64,000 nt of DNA, from the NCBI RefSeq assembly GCF_034670185.1, contig NZ_JAXMNY010000001.1, positions 620,001 to 684,000 on the forward strand, written 5' to 3'. Origin of the DNA: Nisaea sp. (lineage in GTDB: Bacteria > Pseudomonadota > Alphaproteobacteria > Thalassobaculales > Thalassobaculaceae). Each line of letters begins with the position of its first letter. Position 1 is the stretch's first letter. The notes beneath the pieces were generated by a model that was not told the origin of the DNA, did not search any database, and saw only the letters and a program-made list of their open reading frames with translations. A program made the position numbers and the translations under genes. Shown here one piece after another: positions 63,583 to 64,000 of this stretch.

Positions 63583-64000
63583 TCAGAGAGCCGGCATATC
63601 CCAGCCATGGCGGCGGCAGGCAGCTTCAACGGTATTGCGCAGCAGGCAGGCGATGGTCATCGGGCCGACACCGCCCGGCACCGGGGTGATGGCACCGGCA
63701 ACCTCCGACGCGCTGGCGAAATCGACATCGCCGACCAGCCGGGTCTTGCCTTCGCCTTTCTCAGGCGCGTCGATCCGGTTGATGCCGACGTCGATCACTG
63801 TCGCGCCCGGCTTCACCCAGTCTCCCTTGACCATCTCCGGTCGCCCGACAGCGGCGACCAGAATATCGGCCCGGCGGCATTCCGCTGGCAGGTCCTTTGT
63901 CCGGGAATGGGTAACAGTGACGGTGCAGCTCTCGCGCAGGAGCAGGGCGGCCATCGGCTTGCCGACAATGTTGGAGCGACCGACGATGACGGCATGTTTG
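63583..64000 (-). CDS. folD: FolD, methylenetetrahydrofolate dehydrogenase/cyclohydrolase (5' part outside window)
   Basis: The C-terminal 138 residues of FolD. The NADP-binding [15 protein letters not shown] lies at the window edge, and [12 protein letters not shown] and [23 protein letters not shown] follow, the last a FolD signature. The enzyme interconverts 5,10-methylene- and 10-formyl-tetrahydrofolate. The catalytic Lys of the N-terminal domain is not in the window. The stop is at 63583-63585. Confidence 0.94.
   Translation of the reverse strand, partial: KHAVIVGRSNIVGKPMAALLLRESCTVTVTHSRTKDLPAECRRADILVAAVGRPEMVKGDWVKPGATVIDVGINRIDAPEKGEGKTRLVGDVDFASASEVAGAITPVPGGVGPMTIACLLRNTVEAACRRHGWDMPAL

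Noticed and set aside
1..64000. CRISPR arrays, prophage, IS elements, rRNA
   Set aside because: No regular direct-repeat array, integrase, transposase or rRNA sequence could be recognised by eye on either strand.

Overview
The window is high-GC DNA packed with genes on both strands. The proteins point to a free-living, probably marine, alphaproteobacterium of Rhodospirillales type. Indicators are a class II DAHP synthase, a CimA-type citramalate synthase, a CbpA-CbpM pair, a periplasmic nitrate reductase with NnrU, tandem PhyH dioxygenases and many small dehydrogenases and transporters. Taxonomy is inferred from gene style only; there is no rRNA in the window. One tRNA (Val, anticodon CAC) is present. 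No CRISPR array, prophage or intact insertion sequence was seen.

Layout. 1-6.1 kb: a PAS-GGDEF signalling protein cut by the window edge, an AlkA-like DNA glycosylase, YjbQ, then a copper module (copA, cueR, a cytochrome c) with a textbook MerR-type promoter having a 19-bp spacer. 6.1-7.8 kb: a TetR repressor overlapping an MFS exporter, with a palindromic operator. 7.8-13 kb: a compact napEDABC operon behind an FNR-like box, followed by a cytochrome P460. 13-20 kb: an Old Yellow Enzyme, an M20 amidohydrolase, a P-loop kinase, PaiB, and an aldehyde dehydrogenase plus FAH-family pair that resembles the last two steps of the Weimberg pentose pathway. 20-29 kb: a cold-shock protein, an EamA transporter, a cyclase-family hydrolase, cbpA-cbpM, two PhyH oxygenases, a quinone reductase, an MFS transporter and tRNA-Val. 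29-38 kb: gph, glmU-glmS, then an operon of a diaminopropionate ammonia-lyase, an M24 peptidase and an EutA-like racemase-fold protein, followed behind a terminator by a succinate-semialdehyde dehydrogenase. 38-44 kb: glutathione reductase, a diheme cytochrome c, DAHP synthase, a nicotinate phosphoribosyltransferase and a glutamine amidotransferase.

44-46.5 kb is the least orderly stretch: a lineage-specific hypothetical, an AT-rich methyltransferase that looks acquired, and an orphan DppB-type permease that stops after about two thirds of its normal length and carries a foreign-looking tail. 46.5-54.8 kb is housekeeping: nadE-gltX (overlapping), cysS, cimA-trmJ. From 54.95 to 57.42 kb lies the most unusual protein: 822 residues, about nine or ten membrane segments, a large middle domain and a C-terminal cyclic-nucleotide-binding domain, with no recognised overall family. 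The right end holds terC, rpsD, msrA, argG, psuG (its start abuts a palindromic intergenic repeat), nnrU, a DUF3253 protein and the 3' part of folD.

Where genes work together: copper sensing and export; nitrate reduction to nitrite in the periplasm with an FNR-type switch, and NnrU and P460 as possible further N-oxide factors; GlmU and GlmS making UDP-GlcNAc; DpaL, M24 and EutA-like proteins as an amino-acid or ectoine-like catabolic unit (inferred).
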